A stretch of DNA of 64,000 bases, from the NCBI RefSeq assembly GCF_011303555.1, contig NZ_CP049868.1, forward strand, positions 5,084,001 to 5,148,000. Direction: 5' to 3'. Of the stretch, positions 34,812 through 43,286 are shown one piece after another. The notes beneath the pieces are model-generated. The model was not told where the DNA came from and did not search any database. It saw only the letters and a list, made by a program, of their open reading frames with translations. Both the position numbers and the translations under genes were made by a program. Numbering within the stretch: the stretch's first letter is position 1; each line of letters starts with the position of its first letter. Origin of the DNA: Pedobacter sp. HDW13. GTDB taxonomy: Bacteria; Bacteroidota; Bacteroidia; Sphingobacteriales; Sphingobacteriaceae.

Positions 34812-35477
34812 TTAAAAAAGCTGCTGCAAGGCGGGGTCGGTATAATCTTTTATAAAAGCAATAATGTTCGGGTTATCGTTAAATTCTGCTTTGGTATGCA
34901 TGGTGGTTAGCACCACACAAGGCATGCCAGCGTTAAGCGCCGCTTCAACACCCTTTGGAGCATCTTCAAATACCACACATTCGTTTGCGGCAACACCTAA
35001 AATTTCGGCACCTTTGGTAAAGGTTTCGGGATCGGGTTTGCTGTTAGTCACATCTTCGGCGCTTACAATGGCTTTAAAAAACGAGCGGATTTTTAAATTA
35101 TCCAGTACAAAATTAATGTTGAAAGGAATAGCGGCCGAACCAATGGCCATTTTAATACCTGATGTCTGCGCCTGATTGAGGAAATCGCCCAGTCCGGCAA
35201 TTAGTGTTAAATGCTTTTTATAGGCAGCCTGATAACGATATTCTTTTTCTATCGATATCTGATCAATCTGTTCCTGAGAAAAATGACCTACACCAAAAAC
35301 TCGCTCCAGTAAATCCTGGTTTTTACCATACATCTGCTTTTTTACAGCATCAAAGCTAATTTTAGCGCCTAAATCCTGCGTTAATATATTGTGCCAGGCA
35401 TGATTATGAAAAGCCATATCGTCAATCATCGTTCCGTTAAGATCGAAGAGAAAAGCTTTAGGTTTGTGATTCGTCAT
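34812..35477 (-). CDS. HAD-family hydrolase (beta-phosphoglucomutase-like) with altered motif I
   Basis: A 221-residue HAD subfamily IA protein with a helical cap. Motif I reads FLFDLNGTMIDD: the nucleophile Asp12 is present, but the usual second Asp (acid/base) is Asn14. Motif II is in MAIGSAAIPFN, the motif III Lys in SKPDPETFTKGAEILG, and motif IV in VVFEDAPKGVEAALNAGM. The SKPDPE and EDAPKGVEAA segments are standard for phosphatases and phosphoglucomutases of this group. The Asn substitution may slow phosphoryl turnover or shift the activity, and I have the impression that it recurs in related Bacteroidota proteins. It is convergent with the aldose epimerase gene. Confidence 0.85.
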   Translation of the reverse strand: MTNHKPKAFLFDLNGTMIDDMAFHNHAWHNILTQDLGAKISFDAVKKQMYGKNQDLLERVFGVGHFSQEQIDQISIEKEYRYQAAYKKHLTLIAGLGDFLNQAQTSGIKMAIGSAAIPFNINFVLDNLKIRSFFKAIVSAEDVTNSKPDPETFTKGAEILGVAANECVVFEDAPKGVEAALNAGMPCVVLTTMHTKAEFNDNPNIIAFIKDYTDPALQQLF

Positions 35478-35687
35478 GGTAGCAAAAATATCAGATTTTT
35501 TTTATCCTAATGTTAAAATACAATCATTAAACAGAAAATTAACAAATCGCGCACAGTTAATAAAACAAGGTTTTAATGGTTAAAAAATAAAAATGAGCTC
35601 TACTGTAATTTTTTTGCTATTTGATACGTTTTGGTATTTGGAAATCACGGACACCATGCATACATTGCAGATTAAAAACCGGATTAA

Positions 35688-36310
35688 ATGATTATGGTTG
35701 CGGCTAGTCACGAAAGCGATCCCCTTATTCAGTTCTTAAACTCATTACAGCCACTAAGTGAAGAATTGATTGAGGGGCGAGGAAAGAAACTTTTAAAATT
35801 TCTGTGCGTAAGAATAACATGCTGCCACCCTTTGCAGAGTTGGTTACAGAAGGTTGTTTGTTTTTTGTTGTTAAAGGGCTTGTCAGGGCTTTTGTAGTGG
35901 ATGAAGGAAAAGATATTACTACCTGGTTAACCGATGAAAATGATTTTATCGGTAATATCAGAAATCCAGGAGCCTTTAAGCCAACTTTTGAAGAGCAATA
36001 CCAGGCGCTGGAAGATTCGGAATTGCTTGTGCTACCTTATCGTATTGTTGATGATATGTATGCTCAGTTTCCTGAAGCTAATGTATTAGCCCGAAAATTA
36101 CTGGCTATTCAGTACCATATGTCGCAGGAGCGCTCCATTCTATCGCGCATTCCATCGGCCGAAGCCCGTTATAAACAATTTAAGATCGGGCATCCTACTA
36201 TTAAATCGCGGGTACCTTTAAAGTTTTTGGCAAGTTACCTGGGGATGCGGATCGAAACGCTTAGCCGGATCAGAAAAAAAACTAAAATTGAAGGATTACC
36301 CCAAAATTAG
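35688..36310 (+). pseudogene. Crp/Fnr-family transcriptional regulator with a one-base frameshift
   Basis: Two frames together encode one Crp/Fnr-type protein of about 207 residues. The first frame gives SHESDPLIQFLNSLQPLSEE. The second gives the rest of the cyclic-nucleotide-binding-like domain (MLPPFAELVTEGCLFFVVKG, LVRAFVVDEGKDITTWL) and an HTH (PLKFLASYLGMRIETLSRIR). The break is at the four-G run 35774-35777. One added base joins the frames as LIEGARKETFKISVRKNN, with no stop. The arginines needed for cAMP binding are not evident, as usual in Bacteroidota members. The stop codon overlaps the convergent PAP2 gene by a few bases. Target genes are unknown. Confidence 0.83.
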
Positions 36311-36945
36311 ACTGTCTTATTCCTGAAATAATAATAGCATAGCGGAAACAGGCAGATTAAGCCAAGTAAGAAACCACCCACAGTATCTGTAAACCAATGT
36401 GCGCCCAAATAAATCCGTGATGGGGCAATGGTGATGATTAGAAATGCCGACAGGCAGGTGAAGGCTATACGTATTGCTTTTGGTATACCTTTTAAAGTGT
36501 TCATTAAAATAATCAGAAAACCGAAAAACAGTGTGTAAGAAAGCACATGTCCGCTCGGGTAGCTCTGAAATCTGTTTACTTCTACCAAACGAACATAAAA
36601 AGCGGTAGGCCGCGGACGGTTAATGATGTTTTTGATACCCAGAATAATCAGGCCCGAAAGCAAAACTGTTGCCATGTATATTCCTTCGCGTTTGTATTTT
36701 TTCCAATAAAATATGGCGGCTACAATAACTACAGATAATAGTGAATAGGGGAGTTCTCCAAAAAAACTAATGGCAAGCATTACTTTATCCAGCCAGGTTG
36801 CCTGATAGCTTTGAAGGAGCAGGGAGGTTTTAATATCGAAATCCCAGATAGGATGTTGGGCTACAAAAAAACTTAAGTAGCTAAAAACCGCGATGAGAAA
36901 AATGAGTATAAAAAATAAAGTACTTCGTTTTAATGGCGTAGACAT
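36307..36945 (-). CDS. PAP2-family membrane phosphatase
   Basis: A 212-residue integral membrane phosphatase with about six helices. It has all three motifs of the PAP2/undecaprenyl-pyrophosphate phosphatase superfamily: KNIINRPRP, SYPSGHVLS and SRIYLGAHWFTD. The catalytic site faces the periplasm. Likely substrates are lipid phosphates such as phosphatidate, phosphatidylglycerophosphate or undecaprenyl pyrophosphate. The gene is convergent with the broken Crp/Fnr gene and has a normal ATG start. Confidence 0.92.
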   Translation of the reverse strand: MSTPLKRSTLFFILIFLIAVFSYLSFFVAQHPIWDFDIKTSLLLQSYQATWLDKVMLAISFFGELPYSLLSVVIVAAIFYWKKYKREGIYMATVLLSGLIILGIKNIINRPRPTAFYVRLVEVNRFQSYPSGHVLSYTLFFGFLIILMNTLKGIPKAIRIAFTCLSAFLIITIAPSRIYLGAHWFTDTVGGFLLGLICLFPLCYYYFRNKTV

Positions 36946-37124
36946 AGGCGGATCAGAAAATCAAAACTAGAAATTTTATGCGAATTGCAGTAGAAATATT
37001 GCACTTTTCATGTTTAGGCAGTTGCCAGAGATGAAAAATTCTTTTAGTTTTATCACTATTCTGAGATAAAAATAATATAGGCTGAATCCTGTTTAAATCA
37101 GGTTTTTTACGACTAAGCATTAAG

Positions 37125-37359
37125 TTCATCACGGAAACAAAACGATTCATCACGGAAATGTACCTTTATGTGTAATGGGTTTTGAAAAGTTAAAATGAAT
37201 TCCAACCTTCGTCGTAGATAATAAGGATATCTATGCTTATGAGGTTGGCAGGATTAATTCCTGCCGACTGAAAAGGCACCCTCACTGACAATTTATTTTA
37301 CAAATTATACTTTTTGTATTAACGCTCCGACCGAAGCTATCCTCCTTTAATTGGGGAGG
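37125..37359. repeat. Palindrome- and repeat-rich intergenic region
   Basis: The 547-bp gap (36946-37492) holds no convincing gene. It contains a direct repeat, TTCATCACGGAAA, at 37125 and 37146, exactly 21 bp apart. There is a perfect hairpin GGCAGGA-TTAAT-TCCTGCC (37247-37265) and a second, CCTCC...GGAGG (37341-37359), with TTTAATTGG between. The last two have the form of dispersed intergenic repeats common in this phylum. No coding potential was seen in the rest. Confidence 0.55.
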
Positions 37360-37492
37360 CAGCTTGGTTGATTTCGAAATAACTCTTCTTTCCTGTTTTA
37401 CAGGTAATTGCCCTTCTAAGTTTATTGAATAAGTTTTCTTTGTAAAGAATAGCTGAAACTTAAAGCCTTGATTAGCTAAGGGTTATGCTGTT

Positions 37493-37843
37493 TTATTTAA
37501 CCACAATTTGTTTTGGGTCGGTAACTACAATTTGTTTTTTGCCTTTAAAATCGGTTATCGTTCCGGTAACACATATCTTATTCCCCATAAACATACTGGA
37601 TGGTTCGGACGGGAATTTAGCCTGGTCGTCTTTATTAATCACTACGGTAAGCAGCTCTTTAGGGTATGCACCACCTAAGTTGATTAATGTTAATTTATCT
37701 AATGCTTTTGCGCTGTAAACTGAATCGCAGATGGTTACGTTTTTTCCGACATATTGTGCCACATCTTTTGCCAGAACCAAAGTTTGACTTTTTGCGTAAA
37801 ATGCCGGAGCAATAAGCAATAAAAGCAGTGATAGTTTTTTCAT
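37493..37843 (-). CDS. Exported OB-fold-like small protein
   Basis: A 116-residue protein with a signal peptide (MKKLSLLLLLIAPAFYAKSQ). The mature part is all beta: AKDVAQYVGKNVTICDSVYS, LTLINLGGAYPKELLTVVIN, MGNKICVTGTITDFKGKKQI, VVTDPKQIVV. Strand order and the closing TGTITDFKGKKQIVV resemble the nucleic-acid- or ligand-binding OB fold of periplasmic BOF-like proteins in Bacteroidota. No enzymatic site is visible. It is monocistronic, divergent from the sterol-desaturase gene. Confidence 0.68.
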   Translation of the reverse strand: MKKLSLLLLLIAPAFYAKSQTLVLAKDVAQYVGKNVTICDSVYSAKALDKLTLINLGGAYPKELLTVVINKDDQAKFPSEPSSMFMGNKICVTGTITDFKGKKQIVVTDPKQIVVK

Positions 37844-38042
37844 GATGCGGGGATGATTGGTGAACTTAAAGTACAGGGCTTCAAAATCGGCGCTGGTATA
37901 TCAAAGGTAGGACGAATTTTGGTCTGCGCAACACATATAGCCAAAAAAGCATAAATATTACACAAACTAGATTTTATCTTAACACTAATATTCGCTAAAT
38001 TGTAGTGTAAAAATACTAACCAAATAATATTTTTTGCCTCCT

Positions 38043-39260
38043 ATGAAAGTAGACTACATTGCTTTGTCTGTACCTGTTTTTTTTATCCTTATTGGGATAG
38101 AACTTGCCTATAATTTCTACAAAAAATTAAATTATTACAGGCTAAACGATAGTATTGCCAATTTGAGTCAGGGAATAGGACAGCAGCTTACCGGAATATT
38201 TATGAAAACTGCGCTGTTTTTTGGTTATAAGTACATTTTTGAACACTGGCGTTTGTTCGAATTACCAAAAACCATTTGGGTGTGGATCTTTTTGTTTATT
38301 GGTGTCGATTTTTTCTATTATTGGTTTCACAGGATGAGCCATGAGGTTAATGCACTTTGGGCTGCTCACATTGTGCACCATCAGTCTGAAGAGTATAATT
38401 TAACTGTAGCTTTACGTCAGAGCTGGTTTCAGGGATGGTTTAGCTGGGTGTTTTACCTGCCTTTGGCATTTGTCGGTTTCGATCCCATAATGTTTTTAAC
38501 ATTAAGTTCTTTTAATACCCTATATCAGTTCTGGATCCATACCAGGGCCATTAAGAATATGGGCCTTTTAGAATATATTTTCAACACACCATCGCATCAT
38601 CGGGTGCACCATGGCTCTAACCCTAAATACATCGATAAAAACCATGCCGGTACGCTAATTATCTGGGATCGGTTATTTGGTACCTTTCAAAAGGAAGAAG
38701 AAGAGGTTTATTATGGCATTACAAAGCCGCTGGCCAGCTGGAATCCTGTTTGGGCAAACCTACATTATTGGGATGATCTGGTTAAGACTGCCAGGCAATC
38801 CCCAAAAATAACAGATAAGATTAAGGTCTTTTTAAAGCCACCAGGTTGGTTTCCAGAGCATCTTGGTGGTTTTCAGCAAGCGCCGGAAATAGATGTTGAC
38901 CGGTATCAGAAATATAATCCAACTTATCAATCGAAACTTAATGGTTATGTACTGGTTCAGTTTATTGTGGCTTTAACTGCCGGATCTGCCATTTTGTTTT
39001 CCTATCATAAGATGGAAACAGCAGCCTTAATATCCGGAACGGTATTTACGTTGTTTACGCTAATTACCTGCGGTGCACTACTTGAGCAGAAACAATGGCT
39101 GGTAAAATTCGAATATTTCAGGCTGCTGTTGGGGATTCTGTTGGTGTTGTTTTTAAAATTCCCTGTCGGATATCAGGTGATTTTTGTGGGCATTCAGTTA
39201 ATATCCGTAATTTGGTTCTTTAATTTGCAAAAGGCAAATCCCATCACTAATGAAAACTAA
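38043..39260 (+). CDS. Sterol desaturase / fatty acid hydroxylase superfamily membrane enzyme
   Basis: A 405-residue di-iron membrane oxygenase. The histidine clusters of the superfamily are visible: FHRMSHEVNALWAAHIVHHQ (HxxxH and HxxHH) and later TPSHHRVHHG with DKNHAG. Several membrane helices flank these, and a C-terminal helical region of about 130 residues (LISGTVFTLFTLITCGAL) lies beyond the catalytic core. The layout is like alkylglycerol monooxygenase (TMEM195-like). The following YhhN lysoplasmalogenase gene overlaps it by 11 bp, which supports ether- or vinyl-ether lipid metabolism as the shared topic. The ATG at 38043 is preferred to an upstream TTG. Confidence 0.88.
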   Translation: MKVDYIALSVPVFFILIGIELAYNFYKKLNYYRLNDSIANLSQGIGQQLTGIFMKTALFFGYKYIFEHWRLFELPKTIWVWIFLFIGVDFFYYWFHRMSHEVNALWAAHIVHHQSEEYNLTVALRQSWFQGWFSWVFYLPLAFVGFDPIMFLTLSSFNTLYQFWIHTRAIKNMGLLEYIFNTPSHHRVHHGSNPKYIDKNHAGTLIIWDRLFGTFQKEEEEVYYGITKPLASWNPVWANLHYWDDLVKTARQSPKITDKIKVFLKPPGWFPEHLGGFQQAPEIDVDRYQKYNPTYQSKLNGYVLVQFIVALTAGSAILFSYHKMETAALISGTVFTLFTLITCGALLEQKQWLVKFEYFRLLLGILLVLFLKFPVGYQVIFVGIQLISVIWFFNLQKANPITNEN

Positions 39261-39942
39261 ACTATTCTCTTTCGTTTTTGCACTCGTGTATATTGTTCAG
39301 TTATATGCCGAAACATCTGGCAATGTATCATTGCTTAATTTTTCTAAACCTTTAATTGCCATTAGCTTAATGCTTTGGCTTTACAGCAGTACTAACTTAA
39401 AGGGAAGGTTTCATAAACGAATTTTTGTCGGGTTGGTTTTCGCTTTAGCAGGCGATGTGTTGTTGATGCTTCAAAACGGCAGACCGGGCTTCTTTATTTA
39501 CGGATTAATTGCCTTTTTTATTTGCCACATATTTTACATCAGGGCTTTTACTTTAGATCATAAATCGAACCCAAAGCACAGAACACCCAATTTTTTATGG
39601 TTTGTTGGTGTGTTCGCAATATTCTGTTCCGGTTTGTTCTTCTATTTACAACCTAAACTGGGAGCTATGCAGTTTCCGGTTTTAATGTATGCTATTATCA
39701 TTACGGTAATGGCAATAATGGCCGTAAACCGTTACGGAAAAGTTAATATTTTTAGTTTTAAGCTGATTTTGTACGGGGCCTTGTTCTTTCTCCTGTCGGA
39801 TAGTGTGCTGGCTGTTAACAAATTTGCACAACCCATTCCACAAGCCGGTGTACTGATTATGGCCACTTACATGATTGCGCAGTATTTAATTGTTTACGGA
39901 ACAATTTCGCGGCAATTGGTGGTAACCAGAACAGAAGTATAA
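39250..39942 (+). CDS. Lysoplasmalogenase of the YhhN family
   Basis: A 230-residue protein of eight predicted membrane helices. The YhhN/TMEM86 core shows in FAGLVFALAGDVLLML-type residues, in which AGDVLLML carries the conserved Asp, and in LYGALFFLLSDSVLAVNKF, with the second Asp. Members cleave the vinyl-ether bond of lysoplasmalogens. The gene overlaps the sterol-desaturase-like hydroxylase gene by 11 bp, so the two are translationally coupled and probably act in ether-lipid turnover. It ends 8 bp from the convergent pbpC gene. Confidence 0.88.
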   Translation: MKTKLFSFVFALVYIVQLYAETSGNVSLLNFSKPLIAISLMLWLYSSTNLKGRFHKRIFVGLVFALAGDVLLMLQNGRPGFFIYGLIAFFICHIFYIRAFTLDHKSNPKHRTPNFLWFVGVFAIFCSGLFFYLQPKLGAMQFPVLMYAIIITVMAIMAVNRYGKVNIFSFKLILYGALFFLLSDSVLAVNKFAQPIPQAGVLIMATYMIAQYLIVYGTISRQLVVTRTEV

Positions 39943-39950
39943 ATTAACAC

Positions 39951-42323
39951 TTATTTCTTTTCCTTATCTAAAACAGTAAAAACCTGAACTAATCTTTCTC
40001 CATTTTCATCTACAAGGGTTAGCGTATGTTTTCCGGGTGGTGGACTAATGGCGAGCTGGTGGAAATTAGTAGTAGTCGCTATGTACTCATTATCAATGTG
40101 CCAGTATATCCTGGAGTGCTGGTTTCTGTGTGCCGCGTTAACAACGATTTTCCCCCTTGTTCCATCCAGTTCTAATGGAATGTAAACAGTAGCATTGTTC
40201 TTTGGATAAATGAGTTCCATTACAATGTTGCCACCCGAAATATCGCAGCCGTTTTTAAAGGGAGGTAAGATTTTGTAATCACTGTTTTTAATTTTGTAAT
40301 AATACTCCATTGCCGGTGGTAATATGAACCAGCTTTTGTGCTGCATGTTGGCTACACTTTCGCACAAATCGGTAACTCTGTAAGCCCCGGTTTTATCTAA
40401 ATGCATCAATTTATGATATGGACATATTGCTGTCTTTTCTCCGGCAACGGGTACCATTTCTTCTGTTACGTTTTCGCAATACTCGCCAGCTTTGTAGCCG
40501 CTTTGTTTGCAGATTTTTAGCTTTTTTAATTTGGTTGCTGGGGTTTCGAACCATTTTCCATTGGGTAACAGTCTGAAAATATCAAACATCACTGGTGCAG
40601 CCGCCTCAATGCCCACCAAACCAGGCCTGCCTTCGCCATCGGCATTACCAACCCAAACGCAAACTACATAGTCGGGGGTTAAGCCTACAGCCCAGGCATC
40701 GCGGAAGCCAAAACTGGTACCTGTTTTCCAGGCAATCCGCTGCGAAGATGAAAACTGCTCCCACAAACCTTCATCACCAGGACGCATTACTTCTTCCATG
40801 GCATTAAATGTGGCCCATATCGAACCGTGATCTAAAAATGAGTTTCGCTGATGATCGGTTTCATCTTTTCTGTTATTCCGGATATAGCTAGCCTGCAGGT
40901 AATCGTTAGGATTGTATAAGCCTTTGTAGGTATTAAAATGGTTTAAGGTGCGCACCATGCCCATGTAGGTGTTAGCCAGATCCCACATCGTTACTTCGCT
41001 ACCACCCAAAATGAGCGATAAACCATAATGATCGGCCGGTTGGTTGAGGGTGCTAATGCCTATTTTTTTGAGTTTATCGTAAAACCTTTCATACTTGTAT
41101 TGTTGCAACATCTTAACCGCCGGAATGTTAAGCGATCTACTCAGCGCTCTGTCTGCGGCAATGGCACCATCGTAACCTAAATCGTAGTTTTGTGGCGAAT
41201 AACCTGCAATTTGTGTGGGGATATCGGCAATTAGTGTATGGGGCAATATAAAACCATCATTCATCATACTGGCATAAAGCAATGGTTTTAGTGTACTACC
41301 TGGGCTGCGTAAAGCTTTAATCATGTCTACATGACTTTGCAGGTCAGTATTTTCGGGTTGATAAATATTGCCGGCATAACTTACCACCTCGCGGGTTTTG
41401 ACATTCAAAATTAAGGCTGCAATATTGTTAATGTCGTTTGCCCTGTATCGGTTGTTATAGCGCTTTATTATGGCATTTACTTTTAGCTGGATGTTTTCAT
41501 CAAGGGTTGAAGCAATCCGGGTCGATTTAACCTCCAGCTTTTTCCTTTCTGCCTTAAAGCGATTTAATAAATGTGGTGCATTTTGTGGTAGGGGTAAAGG
41601 TTTACCTGGAACAGGTTCGAGTTTGGATAAATTAGCGGTAGTCTGGTCGATATATTTCAACTTAGTCAGTTTATCTAACAAATCGTTTCTTTTTTTGATC
41701 AGTTTGCCCGAGTTTTTACCGGGATGCACCAGCGAGGGGCTATTGGGTAATACTGCAAGTGTGGCCATTTCGCCCCAGGAAAGGGTTTTGGCGTCGCGAC
41801 CATAATAACGCCAGCTGGCAGCTTCCAAGCCTACTACGTTACTACCAAAGGGAGCATTGGCCGCATATAAGCCGATAATTTCTTCTTTGTTATATTTAAT
41901 TTCCAGTCGTATGGCCAAAATTACCTCCAGCAGCTTTTGCCAGAGGGTTCGATCTTGTTTACGCGAAAGGCGAATCACCTGCATGCTGAGCGTACTACCA
42001 CCACTAACCACACTTTTAGCTTTCAGATTCTGTTTCATGGCCCTGCCCATCGCAAAAAAGTCTACACCAATGTGATGATAAAAGCGTTTATCTTCAAAAG
42101 CAATAATGCAATCTTTAAATTTTACAGGAACTGAATCGGCAACCGGAAAACGCCATTGTCCGTCACTGGCTATAGCTGCACTTAGTAAATTGCCGTTGCT
42201 GGCTTCGATCACAAAAGAGGTTGGAGATTTAAAAAGCTTGGACGGTAAAGCAAGGAGAAATACCAAAAGCAGCACTACACATACGAAATCGGAAATCAGT
42301 AATGCTTTTGGTATTTTGTTCAT
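39951..42323 (-). CDS. pbpC: Penicillin-binding protein 1C (bifunctional peptidoglycan synthase)
   Basis: A 790-residue PBP1C. A single N-terminal membrane anchor (ALLISDFVCVVLLLVFLLAL) precedes a GT51 transglycosylase domain with the catalytic Glu in IAFEDKRFYHHIGVD and the GGSTLSMQVIRL motif. The transpeptidase domain has the active Ser343 in SPGSTLKPLLYAS, SLN in RSLNIPAVKM and KTGTS in WKTGTSFGFRDAWAVG. A BiPBP_C beta domain follows (ELIYPKNNATVYIPLELDG). PBP1C paired with an alpha-2-macroglobulin is a recurrent bacterial arrangement, in which the synthase is thought to repair wall damage after protease attack. Here it lies downstream of the macroglobulin gene on the same strand, with one small gene between. 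Confidence 0.95.
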   Translation of the reverse strand: MNKIPKALLISDFVCVVLLLVFLLALPSKLFKSPTSFVIEASNGNLLSAAIASDGQWRFPVADSVPVKFKDCIIAFEDKRFYHHIGVDFFAMGRAMKQNLKAKSVVSGGSTLSMQVIRLSRKQDRTLWQKLLEVILAIRLEIKYNKEEIIGLYAANAPFGSNVVGLEAASWRYYGRDAKTLSWGEMATLAVLPNSPSLVHPGKNSGKLIKKRNDLLDKLTKLKYIDQTTANLSKLEPVPGKPLPLPQNAPHLLNRFKAERKKLEVKSTRIASTLDENIQLKVNAIIKRYNNRYRANDINNIAALILNVKTREVVSYAGNIYQPENTDLQSHVDMIKALRSPGSTLKPLLYASMMNDGFILPHTLIADIPTQIAGYSPQNYDLGYDGAIAADRALSRSLNIPAVKMLQQYKYERFYDKLKKIGISTLNQPADHYGLSLILGGSEVTMWDLANTYMGMVRTLNHFNTYKGLYNPNDYLQASYIRNNRKDETDHQRNSFLDHGSIWATFNAMEEVMRPGDEGLWEQFSSSQRIAWKTGTSFGFRDAWAVGLTPDYVVCVWVGNADGEGRPGLVGIEAAAPVMFDIFRLLPNGKWFETPATKLKKLKICKQSGYKAGEYCENVTEEMVPVAGEKTAICPYHKLMHLDKTGAYRVTDLCESVANMQHKSWFILPPAMEYYYKIKNSDYKILPPFKNGCDISGGNIVMELIYPKNNATVYIPLELDGTRGKIVVNAAHRNQHSRIYWHIDNEYIATTTNFHQLAISPPPGKHTLTLVDENGERLVQVFTVLDKEKK

Positions 42324-42337
42324 TGGGGTTAGTTTAT

Positions 42338-42404
42338 CTACTGGTTGGTGTCTTCACCAACCAGTTTAGTCTTGGTGTCGGCCGGTGCAGACACTAACCG
42401 ATAG
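42338..42404. repeat. Double-hairpin repeat, copy 1
   Basis: Hairpin A is CTGGTTGGTG-TCTT-CACCAACCAG (42341-42364, perfect 10-bp stem). After a short spacer comes hairpin B, TCGGCCGGTG with CACTAACCGA (about 42379-42402, imperfect). Two further copies occur at 43134 and 43213, so the three bracket the 211-aa gene. This copy lies 15 bp before the start of pbpC. Confidence 0.85.
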
Positions 42405-42479
42405 TTTAATATTATTATCAAATAAGCTAAGGCTTATGTGTGGTTCAGAGTCACAAAGGGGCCTCATTCGCTTTTAAAT

Positions 42480-43115
42480 TTATTTATCAAGGCTTTTATT
42501 TAATATCGTTTCAAAAACTGGTTGGAAATACATTAAAACGCTATCGTTTATTAGTCTGTAATTTTCTTTATCAAGAACCACATCATCGAATTTGTGATTT
42601 TTGTAGCTTGGCGACAGGAGTATTTTAAAATCATTGCTTCCTTTTAAATACTTGATCAGTGAAAAATTATAGAACAAAATTGGTCGTTTATCATACATAC
42701 TCAATGTTGCGATGCCAAAATCGTGATCGAAACCATAAAACATCTGCATAGGATCTGTTAGGGTGTAAGTATTCTTTTTTCTGATGATTATAATTTGATC
42801 CAGGTTATTTTTAACGCAGAAATCTTCAGCATAAGCAACCATTTTTTTGTATTTATACCGTTCAGAAAAATATTCAAGCTCTTTAAAATCAAAGCTTTCA
42901 AATTCCTTATTCTCAATGTTTTTTTTATTTAAGTAAGTAGTTAAATAAGTTAACAGATTAAAATTTAGGTCGTTTTCGGCAAGTACTTTTGCTTTGAAGG
43001 CTCCTTTAAGATAAACGTAACCCATTTGGTAGTTAACGTCTGATACAATTCCGGTTTTTTGTGCAATAGAGCACAAGGGAATAAGAAAAACTAGAATTGT
43101 GAATATAATTTTCAT
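42480..43115 (-). CDS. Secreted protein of unknown function between macroglobulin and PBP1C genes
   Basis: A 211-residue protein with a clear signal peptide (MKIIFTILVFLIPLCSIAQ). The mature part is alpha/beta with many Lys, Tyr and Phe. There is a stretch of strand-like residues (LDQIIIIRKKNTYTLTDPM) and no Cys pair or enzyme motif I recognise. Base composition appears more AT-rich than its neighbours. It lies on the same strand between the alpha-2-macroglobulin and pbpC genes and is bordered on both sides by copies of a double-hairpin repeat, which suggests later insertion or independent regulation. A role in the envelope-defence pair is possible but unproven. Confidence 0.8.
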   Translation of the reverse strand: MKIIFTILVFLIPLCSIAQKTGIVSDVNYQMGYVYLKGAFKAKVLAENDLNFNLLTYLTTYLNKKNIENKEFESFDFKELEYFSERYKYKKMVAYAEDFCVKNNLDQIIIIRKKNTYTLTDPMQMFYGFDHDFGIATLSMYDKRPILFYNFSLIKYLKGSNDFKILLSPSYKNHKFDDVVLDKENYRLINDSVLMYFQPVFETILNKSLDK

Positions 43116-43133
43116 TTGGTGTTATCTTTTTAT

Positions 43134-43198
43134 CTACTGGTTGATGTTTTACCCGCCAGTTTTCGTATTATTTTCGGTCGGTGCGGACACGAACCGAT
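43134..43198. repeat. Double-hairpin repeat, copy 2 (degenerate)
   Basis: A diverged copy: CTGGTTGATG-TTTT-ACCCGCCAG (43137-43159), then TCGGTCGGTG-CGGA-CACGAACCGA (43174-43197). It lies just upstream of the start of the 211-aa gene. Confidence 0.8.
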
Positions 43199-43212
43199 AA
43201 CATGGCCTTAAT

Positions 43213-43282
43213 TTACTGGTTGGTGTCCTCACCAACCAGCATTTACCATCTTTTTCGGCCGCTGATACACCGGCCGATAGTG
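43213..43282. repeat. Double-hairpin repeat, copy 3
   Basis: A perfect hairpin A, CTGGTTGGTG-TCCT-CACCAACCAG (43216-43239), is followed by hairpin B, TCGGCCGCTG-ATA-CACCGGCCGA (43255-43277, one mismatch). It ends 5 bp before the stop of the macroglobulin gene. Confidence 0.85.
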
Positions 43283-43286
43283 TACG

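Noticed and set aside
36953..37153. 66-codon minus-strand frame upstream of the PAP2 gene
   Set aside because: No family resemblance, runs through repeats, and no start signal.
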